DNA of 64,000 bases from assembly GCF_029784165.1 (NCBI RefSeq), contig NC_073695.1, positions 195,563,283 through 195,627,282 of the forward strand, written 5' to 3'. This DNA is from Wyeomyia smithii. Taxonomy: Eukaryota > Arthropoda > Insecta > Diptera > Culicidae. Below, one piece after another: positions 11,944-24,648 of this stretch. The notes beneath the pieces are model-generated. The model saw nothing but the letters and a program-made list of their open reading frames with translations. It was not told the origin of the DNA and searched no databases. A program made the position numbers and the translations under genes. Position 1 is the stretch's first letter, and each line of letters begins with the position of its first letter.

Positions 11944-12160
11944 CAGTGGATTTTCGATTTTATCACGGTTAAAAATAAGCACTTTCGAGTAAATCTAGCG
12001 AAGCTTTGGATTCAAGGAAACAATGGAGGTTAGTATTTTTTGTTGCATAGCAGTGAAATCTATCGAAAAATACTAATTTCGATAATTTCACCAAATCCAC
12101 AGTTTCGTTAAATTCACGGGAGGATGTTTTTTTGACCGTGTCAAAATCGAAATTCCACTG
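11944..12160. mobile_element. 217-bp TA-flanked MITE
   Basis: Imperfect terminal inverted repeats of about 27 bp: CAGTGGATTTTCGATTTT at the left and the reverse complement of CAGTGGAATTTCGATTTT at the right. TA lies directly outside both ends (11942-11943 and 12161-12162). There is no ORF. Size and TA duplication fit a Tc1/mariner/pogo-mobilised MITE. Confidence 0.75.
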
Positions 12161-12234
12161 TATTTCAATTCAGGTTTTGTTTTACCTTACGTTTTACCTA
12201 TACAATTCTGTGGACTATGGGCTTACACCTTTAA

Positions 12235-12715
12235 CTATCTATCCTGTGTACTTTTGAAGTGCTTCTGGAAACATTTGGTTTCTTCAAACATTTGGCCAAT
12301 GATGGGGTCGATCTTTATATACGATTCGTTAAATTCGCCGCAGCCACAAATCGGCTGTCCCACCAAGTACTTTTTGCCAAATTTGTGGCCTTCTCCTTTC
12401 TACTCCAAAATATTCAGGTCGAATTTGCCACCGAAAAACTCCTAGCCCAGGGATCTTCTTGTCATTCACTTTAATGTACTTCTCGTCATCCATTACGGTG
12501 TTTTTCGGTTGCACCAACTTTTCACTGCCTAGCTTTTTGGGGCAGGATTTGACCACCGCATTTTGTTCACCGTTCCAGTTAGGCGCCTTCCTTACCTTGA
12601 AGACGAACTAAACGGAAAAATTGATCTTTTTTGCCACGTTTTGAATCGAAAGGTTTGGATTTGTGCTCAAAATAATTGCTCACCTTCCTTGCCTTCTCGG
12701 GATCGATTATTTCTA
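12235..12715 (-). pseudogene. Mariner-type transposase remnant
   Basis: Reading the minus strand, degraded frames encode a mariner/ITm-like transposase central region. A stretch containing VMDDEKYIK (around 12480-12510) resembles the first catalytic aspartate block 'MDDETYVK' of mosquito mariners. Upstream peptides include KVSNYFEHKSKPF and downstream ones FGVERRRPQIWQKVL and ICGC-like residues. Frames shift several times and the second and third catalytic residues were not found. It is a dead fragment abutting the RT remnant at about 12.72 kb. The subfamily is an inference. Confidence 0.6.
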
Positions 12716-12719
12716 TATC

Positions 12720-13860
12720 AATCAGACAAGAACCGTGATGGCTCCTGCTGTGTCAAGAAGTTATCGCCATGTTGCTCGACTCTGAGCTGTGTCTTCTTAG
12801 CTTCCCAGGCGTCTCATCACCCACAAGCCTCCTTTGATATTGTCGAGCCATCGTGCACACTTTGCTAGTCTATTTCTGGTGCCGGCAGGGTTACTGAATG
12901 AAAGCGACTTCACAGACTTGTCATGCGGCATCCTCACAAAGTGACCGGCACACCATAGCGTATTGACTTTCGTTAGGTGTGCAATGCAGTTCTCTCCAAG
13001 CAGCACAGCCGTTCCATTCAATAACTCCAAGGCCGCTCAAGTCCTCCGTAAGAAGCGATTCCGTAGAGGACTACCGGCCGTCCTTGGATCTTCAAATACA
13101 CGAACCCGTCGATCACCTAAAGCTGATCTACAGAGACTTGCGTTGAGAGGCCCTCTTTGCTTCTCCTTGGAGCTTTACCCTCGCATGCATTCCGTCTTCA
13201 ATACATTTATCCGCAATCCAATTCATCTGCCTCCGATTTCCAGTCGGGAGTTGCAAAATTACACGTTATAATGTCAAATGTCGGTAATGATGTTATGTGC
13301 ATAATTTATGTATTTGTTTCTAAAAATCGTTTTGGTCTTAATTTACTTGTAGAGCCTTGATAAAGAATATATATTATTCGAAACGTCGGTGTAAGAGAAA
13401 AATATCGTTTTCTTTTCACATTTTAAAGACTGCGAAGCCGAAAGAAATTCCTCTGTATAATGTCAATGTCATCCGTTAAGCTCAGAAGCTGAACCAATCT
13501 TGTAAAATCGTGCCGCTCGTATCGATACCCGCCAACCCGGATCACACCCTCGAGGGCGATGTTGAACAGCAAACAGGAAAATCCATCACCTTGTCTTACC
13601 CTTCTGCGCGATTCAAAGCGACTCAACAGTATACCGGAAGCTCGCACATAGCTCATCACCAGCACCACGGTGGCCTTCGCGTCAGTTTATTCGAGAATCC
13701 GGAGCCGTGCATAATCTCCCATAACTTCTTTCTATTGACTGTATCATAGGCCGCCGAGAAGTCGATGAAGATATAAAATGGCGGGTAAAGAAGATATTTC
13801 GGACTGCTGGTCCTCGAAAAGCTGCCCAGTTAACGCACCATAGGATATTGTCGTGCAGGT
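12720..13860 (-). pseudogene. Non-LTR reverse transcriptase remnant
   Basis: Minus-strand frames contain ordered RT pieces. IFIDFSAAYDTVNRKKLW (about 13725-13775) carries the first catalytic Asp. RRVRQGDGFSCLLFNIALEG (about 13540-13600) is the conserved QGD block. A later SLTDDIDII (about 13440-13470) stands in for the YADD motif. The C-terminal tail at 12797-13030 has a WCAGHFVRMP...RWLDNIKGG pattern typical of mosquito non-LTR ORF2 tails. Stops, frameshifts and missing thumb sequence make it non-functional. The clade (RTE-like or other) is not determined. Confidence 0.75.
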
Positions 13861-15208
13861 TATGCGCACCGATGACCGCACACTGCTTTAAATGCTGCAA
13901 AACGTTATCGAAAGTATTTTGTCCAAAAAATAAAAGTTATAGCCATAGTACCTCCAGGAAAGTTGATCCATTAATTGTTTTTCATTTTATATAAATTACA
14001 ATTTTGTGATTAATCCACTAAACAGTGAGAAACGAATTTTACTATTTAAATTTATGCATATACAAATTCACTTTGTTCAAAAAAGTTGTGAAACATTTCA
14101 TAATAAACAACTCTATTAAAGTTACTATACTTCTATCTGCCTATTAAAAGGAACTTTTGTGAAGTTTTCTACAGATTGCCACTTGAAACCAATTTTTCCA
14201 AATTAATATTTAGTGTTGGTATTCTACAATTTTTCAATGTTCTACAATGTTGTTTGCTATAACAAAACAAACATTTTCATCAAAGAAAGTTTATTATAGT
14301 CAACAATATCGTAAAACATTTAAAAATTTTAGAAAATCACTATAAAAAGTTTTATTAAAAAGGATTTTATAGGGCATTCATAGGAAAATTCACAGTAGAT
14401 GATTTAAACAGACACGACTTCAAAATCATTATTTTTAGGATAAGAAGCAATTAGTGTAAATTAGCGTATTATTCTAGTAAAAATCGCCAACAACGAAAAA
14501 AAGTGAAATGAAAACAAACTTGTTTCGAAGAAATTGTTTGTTCCGTTGTAGCAAAAAATATTGTGATGATTATGTTGTAGCAAAAAAAAATAAGATGTAT
14601 GATGTCTTCAAAAAAGTTGTTTCTTTAAAAATTTGCTACAACTTTGCTGAACCACTCCATTTTGGATTTTAATATTTCAAAATGAGCAAAGTTAAATAGT
14701 TTCTCACTGTGAAGTTCTTCAACATGGAGAATAACTAAAGGTATAACTTTGCTGAAGACATTACGGTTCTAAAGTCAATGTTTTTGGGTCAAAATAATTT
14801 CGATCACGTATTGGCAGCTTTGGAAAAAGTGTGCACCGGTTTGCATATTTTTTTCCTTCCTATCTTAGCTTTCATGTTCACGATAACGATCTTGATGTCC
14901 CGACGTGAGCAGCTGTCGTGAAGTTTCCCCAGCTGCGCGTAAAACGCTTCTTTCTTTACATCGGGTTTCCTTTCGTGAGCACAGTGGATCGGTTGTCTAC
15001 GTTTTTTTTTTACTACCAGTTCGCTACTAAGTCATCTGGGTGTCGCTGAACAATTTTCCACACAGGGCACGATCGAATGGTCAATTCCCAACATTCTCAC
15101 GATCCACCAATGGGATGGGCCTGAGTTTTCTACGACCACGCTTAAAATTTTTCGGTGAAGCACATCTTATCTAGCTCTAGACTTCTACCCAAAATTTTAT
15201 CCAACCTG
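13861..15208. other. AT-rich non-coding stretch with element-like fragments
   Basis: No coding region is supported. Phrases such as 'aaaaagttgtgaaac' and 'aactttgctgaa' resemble pieces of the fold-back family at 10.8-11.4 kb, so older decayed copies may be present. Individual boundaries could not be drawn. Confidence 0.4.
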
Positions 15209-16796
15209 GTGGGATTGGGATTGGGATTGAGATTGGGATTGAGATAAAGATTGGGATTGGGATTCGGATTGGAATTGAAATTGAGATTGAGATTGGGATT
15301 GGAATTGGGATTGGGATTGGAATTGGGGTTGGAATTTAGATTGGAATTGGGATTGGGATTTAGATTGGAATTGAGATTGGGATTGGGATTGGGATTGGAA
15401 TTGGAATTGGAATTGGAATTGGAATTGGAATTGGAATTGGAATTGGAATTGGAATTGGGATTGAGATTGAGATTGGGATTGGGATTGGGATTGGGATTGG
15501 GATTGGGATTGGGATTGGGATTGGATTGGGATTGGGATTGGGATTGGGATTGGGATTGGGATTGGTATTGGGATTTAGATTGGAATTGGGATTGGGATTG
15601 GGATTGGGATTGGGATTGGGATTGGAAGTGGAATTGGAATTGGAATTGGAATTGGGATTGAGATTGGGATTGGGGTTCGGATTGAGATTGGGATTGGGAT
15701 TGGAATTTGAATTGCTATTGGGATTGGGTTTGGGATTGGGATTGGGATTGGGATTGGTGTTGGGATTGGGATTTAGATTGGAATAGGGATTGGGTTTGGG
15801 ATTGGAATTGGATTGGAATTGGAATCGGGATTGGGATTGGGATTGGGATTGGAATTAGGATTGGAATTGGAATTGGGATTGGGATTGGGATTGGGATTGT
15901 GATTGGTGTTGGGGTTGGGATTTAGATTGGAATAGGGATTGGGTTTGGGATTGGAATTGGGATTGGAATTGGAATTGGGATTGGAATTGGAATTGGAATT
16001 GGGATTAGGATTGGGATTGGGATTGAGATTGGGATTGAGATTGGGATTGAGATTGGGAATGGGATTGGGATTGGGATTGGTGTTGGGATTGGGATTTAGA
16101 TTGGAATAGGGATTGGATTTGGGATTGGAATTGGAATTGGGATTGGGATTGGGATTGGGATTATGATTGGTGTTGGGGTTGGGATTTAGATTGGAATAGT
16201 GATTGGGTTTGGGATTGGAATTGGGATTGGAATTGGAATTGGGATTGGGATTGGAATTGGAATTGGAATTGGAATTGGAATTGGAATTGGGATTGGGATT
16301 GGGATTGGGATTGAGATTGGGATTGGGATATGGATTGAGATTGGGAATGGGATTGGGATTGGGATTAGGATTCAGATTGGAATTGGGATTGGAATTTAGA
16401 TTGGAATTGGGATTGGGATTTAGATTGGAATTGGGATTGGGATTGGGATTGGGATTGGGATTAGAATTGGAATTGGGATTGAGATTGGGATTGGGATTGG
16501 GATTGAGATTGGGATTGAGATTGGGATTGGAATTTGGATTGGTATTGGGATTGGGATTGGGATTGGGATTGGAATTGGGATTGGAATTGGAGTTGGAATT
16601 GGGATTGAGATTGGGATTGGGATTGGGATTGGGATTGGGATTGGGATTGGGATTGGGATTGGGATTGAGATTGGGATTGGGATTGGGATTGGTGTTGTGA
16701 TTGGGATTGGGAATTGGGAATTGGGAATTGGGGACTGGGAATTGGAAACTGGGAATTGGAAATTGGGACTGGGATTGGGATTGAGATTGAGATTTA
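15209..16796 (+). repeat. (GGRATT)n hexanucleotide satellite, about 1.6 kb
   Basis: Roughly 260 tandem hexamers, mostly GGGATT with GGAATT and GAGATT variants. The longest pure GGGATT runs are near 15.47-15.56 and 16.61-16.68 kb. The last 100 bp changes to a heptamer-like GGGAATT. A marker, ATTTAGATTGGAATAG, recurs at 15771, 15920, 16094 and 16184, so blocks have been copied as larger units. Long ORFs in all frames (Gly-Leu, Pro-Asn and Gly-Ile repeats) are artefacts of a stop-free hexamer. The G-rich strand is the + strand. Confidence 0.97.
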
Positions 16797-19040
16797 AAGA
16801 GGATACAGCTTTGGGAATAACACTGCAGAAAATATCCGCGCATTCAATCGTTTTTTGTGATTTTGAAAGACATGCTGTAAATAAGCGCATGGAAGTTTCT
16901 ATTTATTTAATGCCTCAAGCGAATATCAATGAAATATTTATACGGCGTAACTTCATCTACAAATAGTAGAAAAACAATGATCACAAAAATGTTGAAGTTA
17001 GGGTTCAAGCCCAGTTAGGAGAAAGCTTAGAGGCTTCGATTTCATTTTTTTGATGTCTGGGTTCCAGATTATTGTTTATCAGGGTGTCAATGGAATTGTT
17101 GGGACCTTCGAATTTGGGTTTAACAGTAGGATTCAAAAGCTTTGTCTTCTCGAAAAAAGTCCTCGTGCAAATTTTCAGATCAATCGGACGTCAAACTTTG
17201 GAGCCTAAAAGCGGTCAAAGTTTTGCTTTTGACCAATGAAAAATGCACAGAAATTGTCTTAAAAAAGCATAAAGCTTCGAGGTCTGCTGTTGTCTCAAAA
17301 AAAAAAAACCAAGAAAAAAACAACTTTCTGGGAAAGTATTTCAGTATTTTTAGCGGTAAATTTTTCTTAGATACTGCACCAAATCTCGACGGTTTTCGAA
17401 TTTCTTAGACATATGGCATGAAAAAAATCCAACATAGGATATTTTCTGTTTTATTTTCTTCGGTCAAAAGGAGAAACTTCGACGGTTCCTATGCATGACC
17501 TCTTGAAGTGCGATTCCTTCTCAAACCCCGCAGAAAACCAATTTTGTTTGTTGATTTTTCTCTCTGTCATTCTCTAGCTTTTTAATTCTTGGCTTTGTTT
17601 CTGTTACCTATAGTTACCAGGAAAGGAAACTCCATCGCTATTCTTATTTTTTTCATCACCATCCAGCCGTCGTTGTTTCTCCCACGGGCTACAAGGTGTC
17701 TAGTATCAACAGTTTATTCCTTCGAAGCAATATCTAGAAAACATACTTTTTTAAACTACACAACAGAAAGCTGCCTCGAATGTCTTTCTGTCCGCGGGAA
17801 TGAAATTTTGTGATTATATCTGGTTTTAGGAAGGAGGCTGCTGAACGATTGAGCTGGAATTTTCATGTAGACTTCTTTCGGGAAGAAAAAACTGCCGAAC
17901 GAAATTCGAAAAGTCGATTTCCATTGGCACCCTACTGTTTATGTCACGCGATAAACAAAAACGGTTTATTCAAACAGCACGTGCGTTGCACAGTAAACGG
18001 TATCGCCAAAGATAGCATGAAAACACTTAATTTTTTACGTTGTTCTCTTCTATTCTTTCTCTTAAATATTCACTCGCACTCGTATCTCTATTACGACGCA
18101 ACCCGTATGGAGAGTGAGTGATGTGAGTGCGCCAAACCACTATTTTTCAAATCCTGGTTTGCTACAAGATAGTAATAGATTTTGGTTCTCAAAATTCTCA
18201 TTTTTTATCAATAAATATATTAAGTTTTGAGTCAACCTTGAGAACTTTTTCCAGGTCGCGCATCTTTAATCTTATAAGAAATGTATTGCTGTTTTTTCGT
18301 AGTTTGGAGAAATAACAAGATTCATGTTCGGTTTTGAAGGACGAGCAATAAAAACTACTTCAAGTTTTTTCATAGCAAAATTTATTCACCAGGTGTACTG
18401 GAGAGTTAATTTCCGTCACTCTAACGGCGGAAAAGCCGAAATCACCGTTGATAGCAACATTCCTACAGTTATGTACGGCTGATGGTATAAAGGCAAATTC
18501 GTATTGTGCAAACGTTGGCAGTTGACGTTGTTTTTCTGGCCCGTTTGGTTAAGAAATCTCTTCGTAGCAGGTTCTAAACGTATATTTGTTATCTGGTTCA
18601 GCAAACTTACACCTTTGTTGAGGTTATATTATAGCAGTGGAACATTTTTTCACAAATTCATAATTCGTAGCATCTTGATGAACTGTACCTACTTTTTAAA
18701 ACTATAACTATAACTATAAACACTATGTCTAAAAGCTGTAGAATACTCTGCCCATATTGCTGTTTCACATGTTATTGGCTCGAACAAGAATTTAATTAAC
18801 TTCCACTTAGTTTCTCTTATCCCACGTCTGAGAAGGGTTCAAACCCGCAAACACCCCTCCATGCGCACGGCTGTGGAATCCTAATTAAACAAATGTTCAT
18901 TATTCGTAGCAGATTATAGCACGAGAAAATTACGTTTGAAAAGAGGACACAAAAAAATGTGTTGATGATAATTGTATAAAAATTGATCGTCAACAAATTG
19001 ACAATTATTGCCTTTAATAAAGTTTCTTTGCTCTCGCTCC

Positions 19041-19352
19041 CTACAAACGATGTGAGCTCTCACTCGACCTTCGTTTAAAAATAAATGTTGCTGAAATCGT
19101 TAGAGATAGTCCTCCTTCCAGTAGTCTGAAACAAAACACAAAGAAAATCCTTTCCAATGTTTGTAATGCCGTTAGGCCTAAACCATAAAAAACAGCAATA
19201 TTTTTTGGATAAAGCTCGACAACCAGAGCAACAAAAAAAAACTCATACCCTTGGTCCCAGAAAGTTAATCCCGTAGCCAAAGAGATAATAATGATGACTT
19301 GTTGTATTCTATCGATTATACGGCCACGAGTTACGAGTCCGATGCGTATCAT
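19041..19352 (-). pseudogene. Possible SLC40 (ferroportin)-like membrane exon relic
   Basis: A 103-aa minus-strand ORF with two hydrophobic segments. Its middle (GLTFWDQGYEFFFVALVVEL then YGLGLTALQ) loosely resembles the first helices of SLC40/ferroportin proteins, where a W-G-D motif is followed by a V-x-L-x-x-VELY helix and a YGL segment. Ferroportins export iron across the plasma membrane. Only this segment is present, no neighbouring exon was found, and possible splice signals inside the ORF (GTATGAG; a T-rich tract ending CAG) conflict with a continuous exon. It could be a relic, a diverged paralogue exon or chance. Confidence 0.25.
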
Positions 19353-21382
19353 TTAATTGATTCCACCATGGCTCCGAAGTCGCCCAAAGACACCATGAGC
19401 CATTCTCCAAAATTTAGGCATCTGAACCCTGAATGTGAACAGCCTGGCGGGCAGGAAACGGTTGAGCGAGTTCTGCAGCACGCGCGTTTCCAAAATGACA
19501 GTTTGTACGAATTCCAACCTTCTTCATGCTGTTGGGGGGATGTCGTATTACGGGCTCATTTCGTTCTACGGTCTGTCGAGACCGACGTGGTTCCACTCTG
19601 TGAATGTAGATACTAGTATCATTCGAATCGGCCGAGGTTGATGGTCGTAATTTTGGCTTTTATTCGACGTGGGAGCTAGATTGACAGGGCAAACAAGAAG
19701 TTTACTGGAGGCTAACACTGACAACCGGCGCAGCTAGGGCGGACATGATGACTGTGGAAAACGTATGCCTGCACTGGAAACTCCTTCCGTCCGGGCGTCG
19801 AGTGGTTCAATGTTGCTACTGCTGCTGCTGTGTGTGTGATAGAAACAGTGATTCATGGTTTCTAGGCCAAACTGTGTGGAAGCTGTAAAAAGCAAACGAA
19901 CGATGGGAATGTTCGACGGAGTCATCGTAAAATGGAAGTATAAATTCTAAGATATGTGCCTGCAAACGTCACCAGGAGCGGTAGAACGGGAATTCATTCT
20001 GTAAAAAGTGTTCATATTTACTGTTATGAGCAACAGTTTTGACCTTTTTCTCGGCTGGATAACGTTTAACTATCCACAAATTGCCTTTTCATTTGGCTTT
20101 TTCATCTGGGTCAGTGAACCACTGTATCACGGATTAAGTTCCATTTTATAGCTGGTATGTTACGTTATCACTTCAAAATGGTATACATCTTGTGGCATAA
20201 ACGATTTTTTGGTTTTAATAACCGGTGAACTAAGGGTTGGTTTCTATCAGCTCTAGCTTTACGATGACAATTCTTCTATTTACTTTTTTATTACCATCTT
20301 TCGGTTGAACAATCATTCATTTACAATTCCAGAGAGGCGAAGGAATTTATTTTTAAGACACTATCTGATATATTTTTCGAAGAAATACCACTTGAAAGAA
20401 AAAAAGACTGCCTCAGTCCTGCAAAATTTTTGCACATGCAAATATTAAACTGAATATAAATAACCTGGAAATTGAGAATTTCATAAAAAGTCGTAATAGG
20501 TTGATAGATTTATTAACCAACCTTCATACAACCGTGAAAAATTTCACGAGCATTCTGAGCATCAATGAAAAAAAATTTCCCTCTAGAATAGCTAAATCCA
20601 AAACTCCACGCTTCTCAAAATTGGCTGGTTAAACTGATCACATTAACTAGCAATCTTTTCTGCACACTTGGGGCCCGATTATCAGAAGCGAAAAGCACTG
20701 CTGGTTGTGTGAAATTGATACTATGGTTCAAAAATCAATACTATAATACAAATAGGGGCACATGTGACGCAAGAAATCTATTTCTGCATACCTATAAACT
20801 GCCCCTGTGGGAAATCGGGAAAGTGAACGAAATGGCTCCTCTTTCCAATTTGCCACGCCGCGATTTTGCACGTGTTTCCGTGCGACCATCGGAGCGCGCT
20901 GGTGAAATTTCGAAGGAAACGGTAAGCAAACAAGGCAATAAAATTATAAACATGTAATCATTACCCCTTCGTTGTCAAGAAACGGGATTGTAAACGATAG
21001 TGGATTTTCACGGGGCGTGGGCCTCAAAACAAGCTATTAAAAATAATTTTTATTTGATGAACAAGACAGTTGAGAGCTATTCAACCGTTACTAATCTTTT
21101 TTTATTTACAATTTCTCGCGCAAAGTCACCTTCACCGGAAGGGTATAACGACTGATAACAACCAATAAATAAACTACGAGGGTGGCAGCAAATCACATCA
21201 TATCCTACAGCGGGTGGCGGTGCATAAAATGAAAGACCCCGAAAACTATGCACAAGATTAAAAGTCATTATTCTTTTCCAGCAACCAGCCTCTCGGGACC
21301 GCCGCTGCTGCTCGGGCTCGGCGTTTGTGTGAATAGCCAGAGGAAGAGTGAGAGATAGTAAAACCGAGCCCGAAGAGCTTCC

Positions 21383-21640
21383 ATGAAAAGTTTTCCGCGG
21401 GAGGCGTTTGATCATAATTTATCGTCATATCAGTGTGTTGCTAGCGTTCCGTGTCGGCGGTGTAGTCTGGCCTGGTACCGTTCTCTATGCTATGGCGGCC
21501 GACTGTCGAAAATAGAAGCCGCTCCTCCGCTGCCGACAGAAGAATCCAACGTTCTTAAACCGAGCGCTGTAAAAAAAGAAGCAACCCCAAGGAGGTCGCG
21601 CGGTTGTGTAAAAGTGATATAAAGAGCAATCCCCGGAAGC
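21383..21640 (+). other. GC-richer segment, possible 5' UTR/promoter region
   Basis: This stretch is GC-richer than its AT-rich surroundings and contains an initiator-like ATATCAGTGTG with A at 21432. A 79-aa ORF across it (MKSFPREAF...) has no recognisable domain. It could be an upstream non-coding exon of a + strand gene such as alpha-catulin. No DPE at +28 or clear donor decides this. Confidence 0.2.
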
Positions 21641-22493
21641 GGCGAAGTGATTTTAGCAAGGAATAAAATTAAGATGAATTTCGGTTCCGGCTGAATATTA
21701 CCGCTTCGATAGCGGATAGAAGCAGGGGGAAAGAATGCTTCGGCAACGGTCGTCCTTTAGGGAAACCGTGACGTGCGCAACGATGATTTATTTTGAATGA
21801 ACGGCCAGATGGGTGATAGTGAGAGAGGCTAACATTAAGGCTGTTTACTTGTAGCGAATGCTTGATTCGTTAGGTGAGGGGTGGTGAAACGGGAGCGGAT
21901 ACCTAACTGGAATTAACGAACGTGAGCTGAGCTACAAAAGGTGCTCGCTGATATAGCGGCCAGCGACGCAAGAAAATTTGCCCTACCGTGATAAAACTGT
22001 GAACAATCTCGGCGGAAAAATGGCCACGACCTACGGCCGACCCGGACAGGTATTGTGACTTGGTGTTTTCTTGTTCCGTTGGTTAGGTAGATTGCATGAA
22101 TTTGTTGGTTAGCATTCAAGATTTATCACCGGGTCATTCGTTTCAATATCAATCAATTGTATGTTCTTTTTTTTACGATTACTTTTATCGCATTATGGCA
22201 ATAAACGTCCGTATGATTTCCAGCAGTACCTATGACTGCTGGCAGCACAGTTTTGCTAAGAATATGTAATCGTGACAATGCTAAAGATACGCTCGAGAAA
22301 CTGTATTATAACTTGAAAATTATGTGCATTATTTTATAGACATATTCGTGGCTTCGGTCCGATTAGGTTTTTGTTTGATTACGCTACGAAGTTCATTGTT
22401 ATTATTTATTTCTTTATATTTATTTATAAGGGTGGGAAATCGTTATATGGAAAAAACGAAAATTGATAGCAGAAAGCCAGAACCACGTTTTTT

Positions 22494-23280
22494 TTTGTTT
22501 TATTTGGGGCCCCAAACAATCCTAAATTTATAGGAAGTCGATTGGTTTTGTCTCCGCTTGGCGCATTCCATTTGAAATTTATATAGAGATTTGAATGGAA
22601 AAACTTACTTTTATGCATTTTCCATTCTAAAGAGCTCAAAATGGCACAAACCATAGGTTTAATAACTTCAAATGGTAGGTTTTTTGATGCCTAACAACTT
22701 GGCCGAAGACACTAGAGAGCTAGGGTGTCCCAAAACAATGCCAGAGCTGTTCAAAGTTGAGTATGTCGAAATTTATGTTGCAAATAAATTTTTCTTCCAA
22801 CACTGCCAGTGTACCGGCGTCAGTCAGATTTCCGTCAGAAGTAACCTCTGAAAGACGTTGTAGATTCTTTCTACGCTTAGAATATTGACCCAAATTCGTT
22901 TGCTTGATCCAGCTGAGTGTACAAACTCGTAACGACAGGTTACTTCTGATTGGAATCCTACTGACGCCGGTACATTGGTAATGTTGGCAGAAAACAAGAT
23001 TTTCTGCATTTAAATCGACATACTCAACTTTGAACAGCTATAGCTCTTATTAGGGACATTCTAGCTCTTCAGAGTCCTTTGCAAAGTTGTTAGGCATCCA
23101 AAATACTATACTTTAACATAATTAAGTGCATTATTAGAGCATTATTGAGCTCTCTAGAAAGGTAAATAAATGTTTATACAAATTTGAAATGCAATGCGCC
23201 AAGCGGAGACAAAACCAATCGACTTCAGGTAAGTTTAGGGTTGTTTGGAGCCCCAAAAGAAACCAAAAAAACCTAAATTA
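22494..23280. mobile_element. Fold-back element, about 790 bp
   Basis: Arms of about 360 bp. The outer segment around 22507-22571 contains GTCGATTGGTTTTGTCTCCG, and its reverse complement lies at about 23193-23260. The inner segment GTTCAAAGTTGAGTATGTCG is mirrored at about 23010-23040. A spacer of about 85 bp lies near 22855-22937. No ORF of significance and no clear target duplication. Confidence 0.75.
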
Positions 23281-24608
23281 ATCCACCTAGTGGCCAGACC
23301 CAGCCTTTCTCATTCAAACTTATTTTTTGTAAAAGTAGATTTACATGAATGCTTCAATCCATATATGTGTATTCACTTTCTGGGTTCTAAAATAATGATG
23401 TTGTAATTGAAGTATAAAATATGAAATTTAACGTAATGTAAATGCTCAAGAAATAGCGAAATAAAAGAAATGACTCTTAATTTCGAACAATTTAATCACG
23501 AGCGATACCGGGAACACTCAAATGGTACGATACCACATTTAAATTATATTGAGGCCACATATATTGATCAAAGCAGGTATAGTTTTGAAAAGCCTATGAA
23601 TTTCTTTTCTTTCCATAACTTTTGAACCACATATCAAATTGTTATGCAGTTTGTTATTTGTAAGTTTGAGAGATGACTCGTTCGTATGACACTCGTTATG
23701 TTCAAATAAGTCGTATAATGTTCGAGATAATAGACTTTCGTTGTTTTATTAACAATTTAATACATAACGGTTGCTTAAGTTCGATTATAATCAAATGAAA
23801 AGGAAACGTATAGGGCAGCCAAACTTTGAAACCACGTGTTCAATCATGATTCATCAATTAACCCTTAACTAGCCCGCTCATCTGATAATAATATTGATCA
23901 AATCGGTTGTGTACTTTCTGAGATAATGAAGTTTCGTGATTTTCACAATTCGGTACATTACAGACGAAGTTACAGTTCGATTACAGAAAAATTCAATAGG
24001 GTGTTATGAGTCAGCTAGACCTTTCATTTGACACTAATTTCGTGAAAATCGATTCGGCCATCTCTGAGAAAAGTGAGTGAGTTTAAGTAGTCTTCTGAAT
24101 ATGTTTCTTTTCAAAGCTGGATTTCACATTTTTAAACATAACAGGCAAAGTAATAGTCCGATTGCAAAAAAATCAATAGGGTCTAATGGGGTAACTAGAC
24201 CTTTCATATGACACTGATTTTGTGGAAATCGGTCCAGCCATCTCTGAGAAACATGAGTGAAATTAAACAGTTTCCAGAAGACGTTTCTTTTCATAACTTG
24301 TGAACCACATGTGCAATCTATATAAAATTCAAAAGTTAAGGACGCTCGAATAGAAGTGAATAAAAGTTAAGGGTTTTTGAGATAACCCGTTCATTTGATA
24401 CCAATTTTATTGAAATCGGTTGTGTGGTTTCTGAGATATTGATGTTTCGTGATTTTCACTTTTTTAAACATAACCTCTAAAATAAAAATCCAATTACAAT
24501 GAAATTTTATAGGGTCTTATGGGGCAACTAAAACTTTCATTTGCATATAATTTCATTAAAATCGGTTCAGCTATCTCTGAGAAAAGTAAGTGAAAATAAA
24601 AATCTGCA

Positions 24609-24648
<40 letters not shown>

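Larger units (their letters stand above)
16797..22493. other. Mostly unique non-coding DNA
   Basis: Apart from the two low-confidence candidates listed separately (19041-19352 and 21383-21640), I see only short overlapping ORFs without recognisable domains and no clear element ends. The stretch is probably intron or intergenic DNA. Confidence 0.45.

Noticed and set aside
15209..16796. Telomeric repeat array
   Set aside because: The unit is GGGATT/GGAATT, not TTAGG or a mosquito telomeric unit, and the array is degenerate and internal.
15251..16890. Gly-Leu, Gly-Ile, Pro-Asn and Pro-Ile repeat ORFs on both strands
   Set aside because: They arise from the GGRATT hexamer in each frame. Overlap in all frames on both strands shows they are compositional.
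19299..19616. 105-aa + strand ORF containing a Kozak-like CCACCATGG at 19369
   Set aside because: No recognisable domain. Translation from the internal ATG (MAPKSPKDTM...) does not match the alpha-catulin N-terminus as I know it, and nothing shows it is spliced to the exon.
21913..22119. 68-aa minus ORF in a GC-richer segment
   Set aside because: No domain, no splice context and no start context worth noting.
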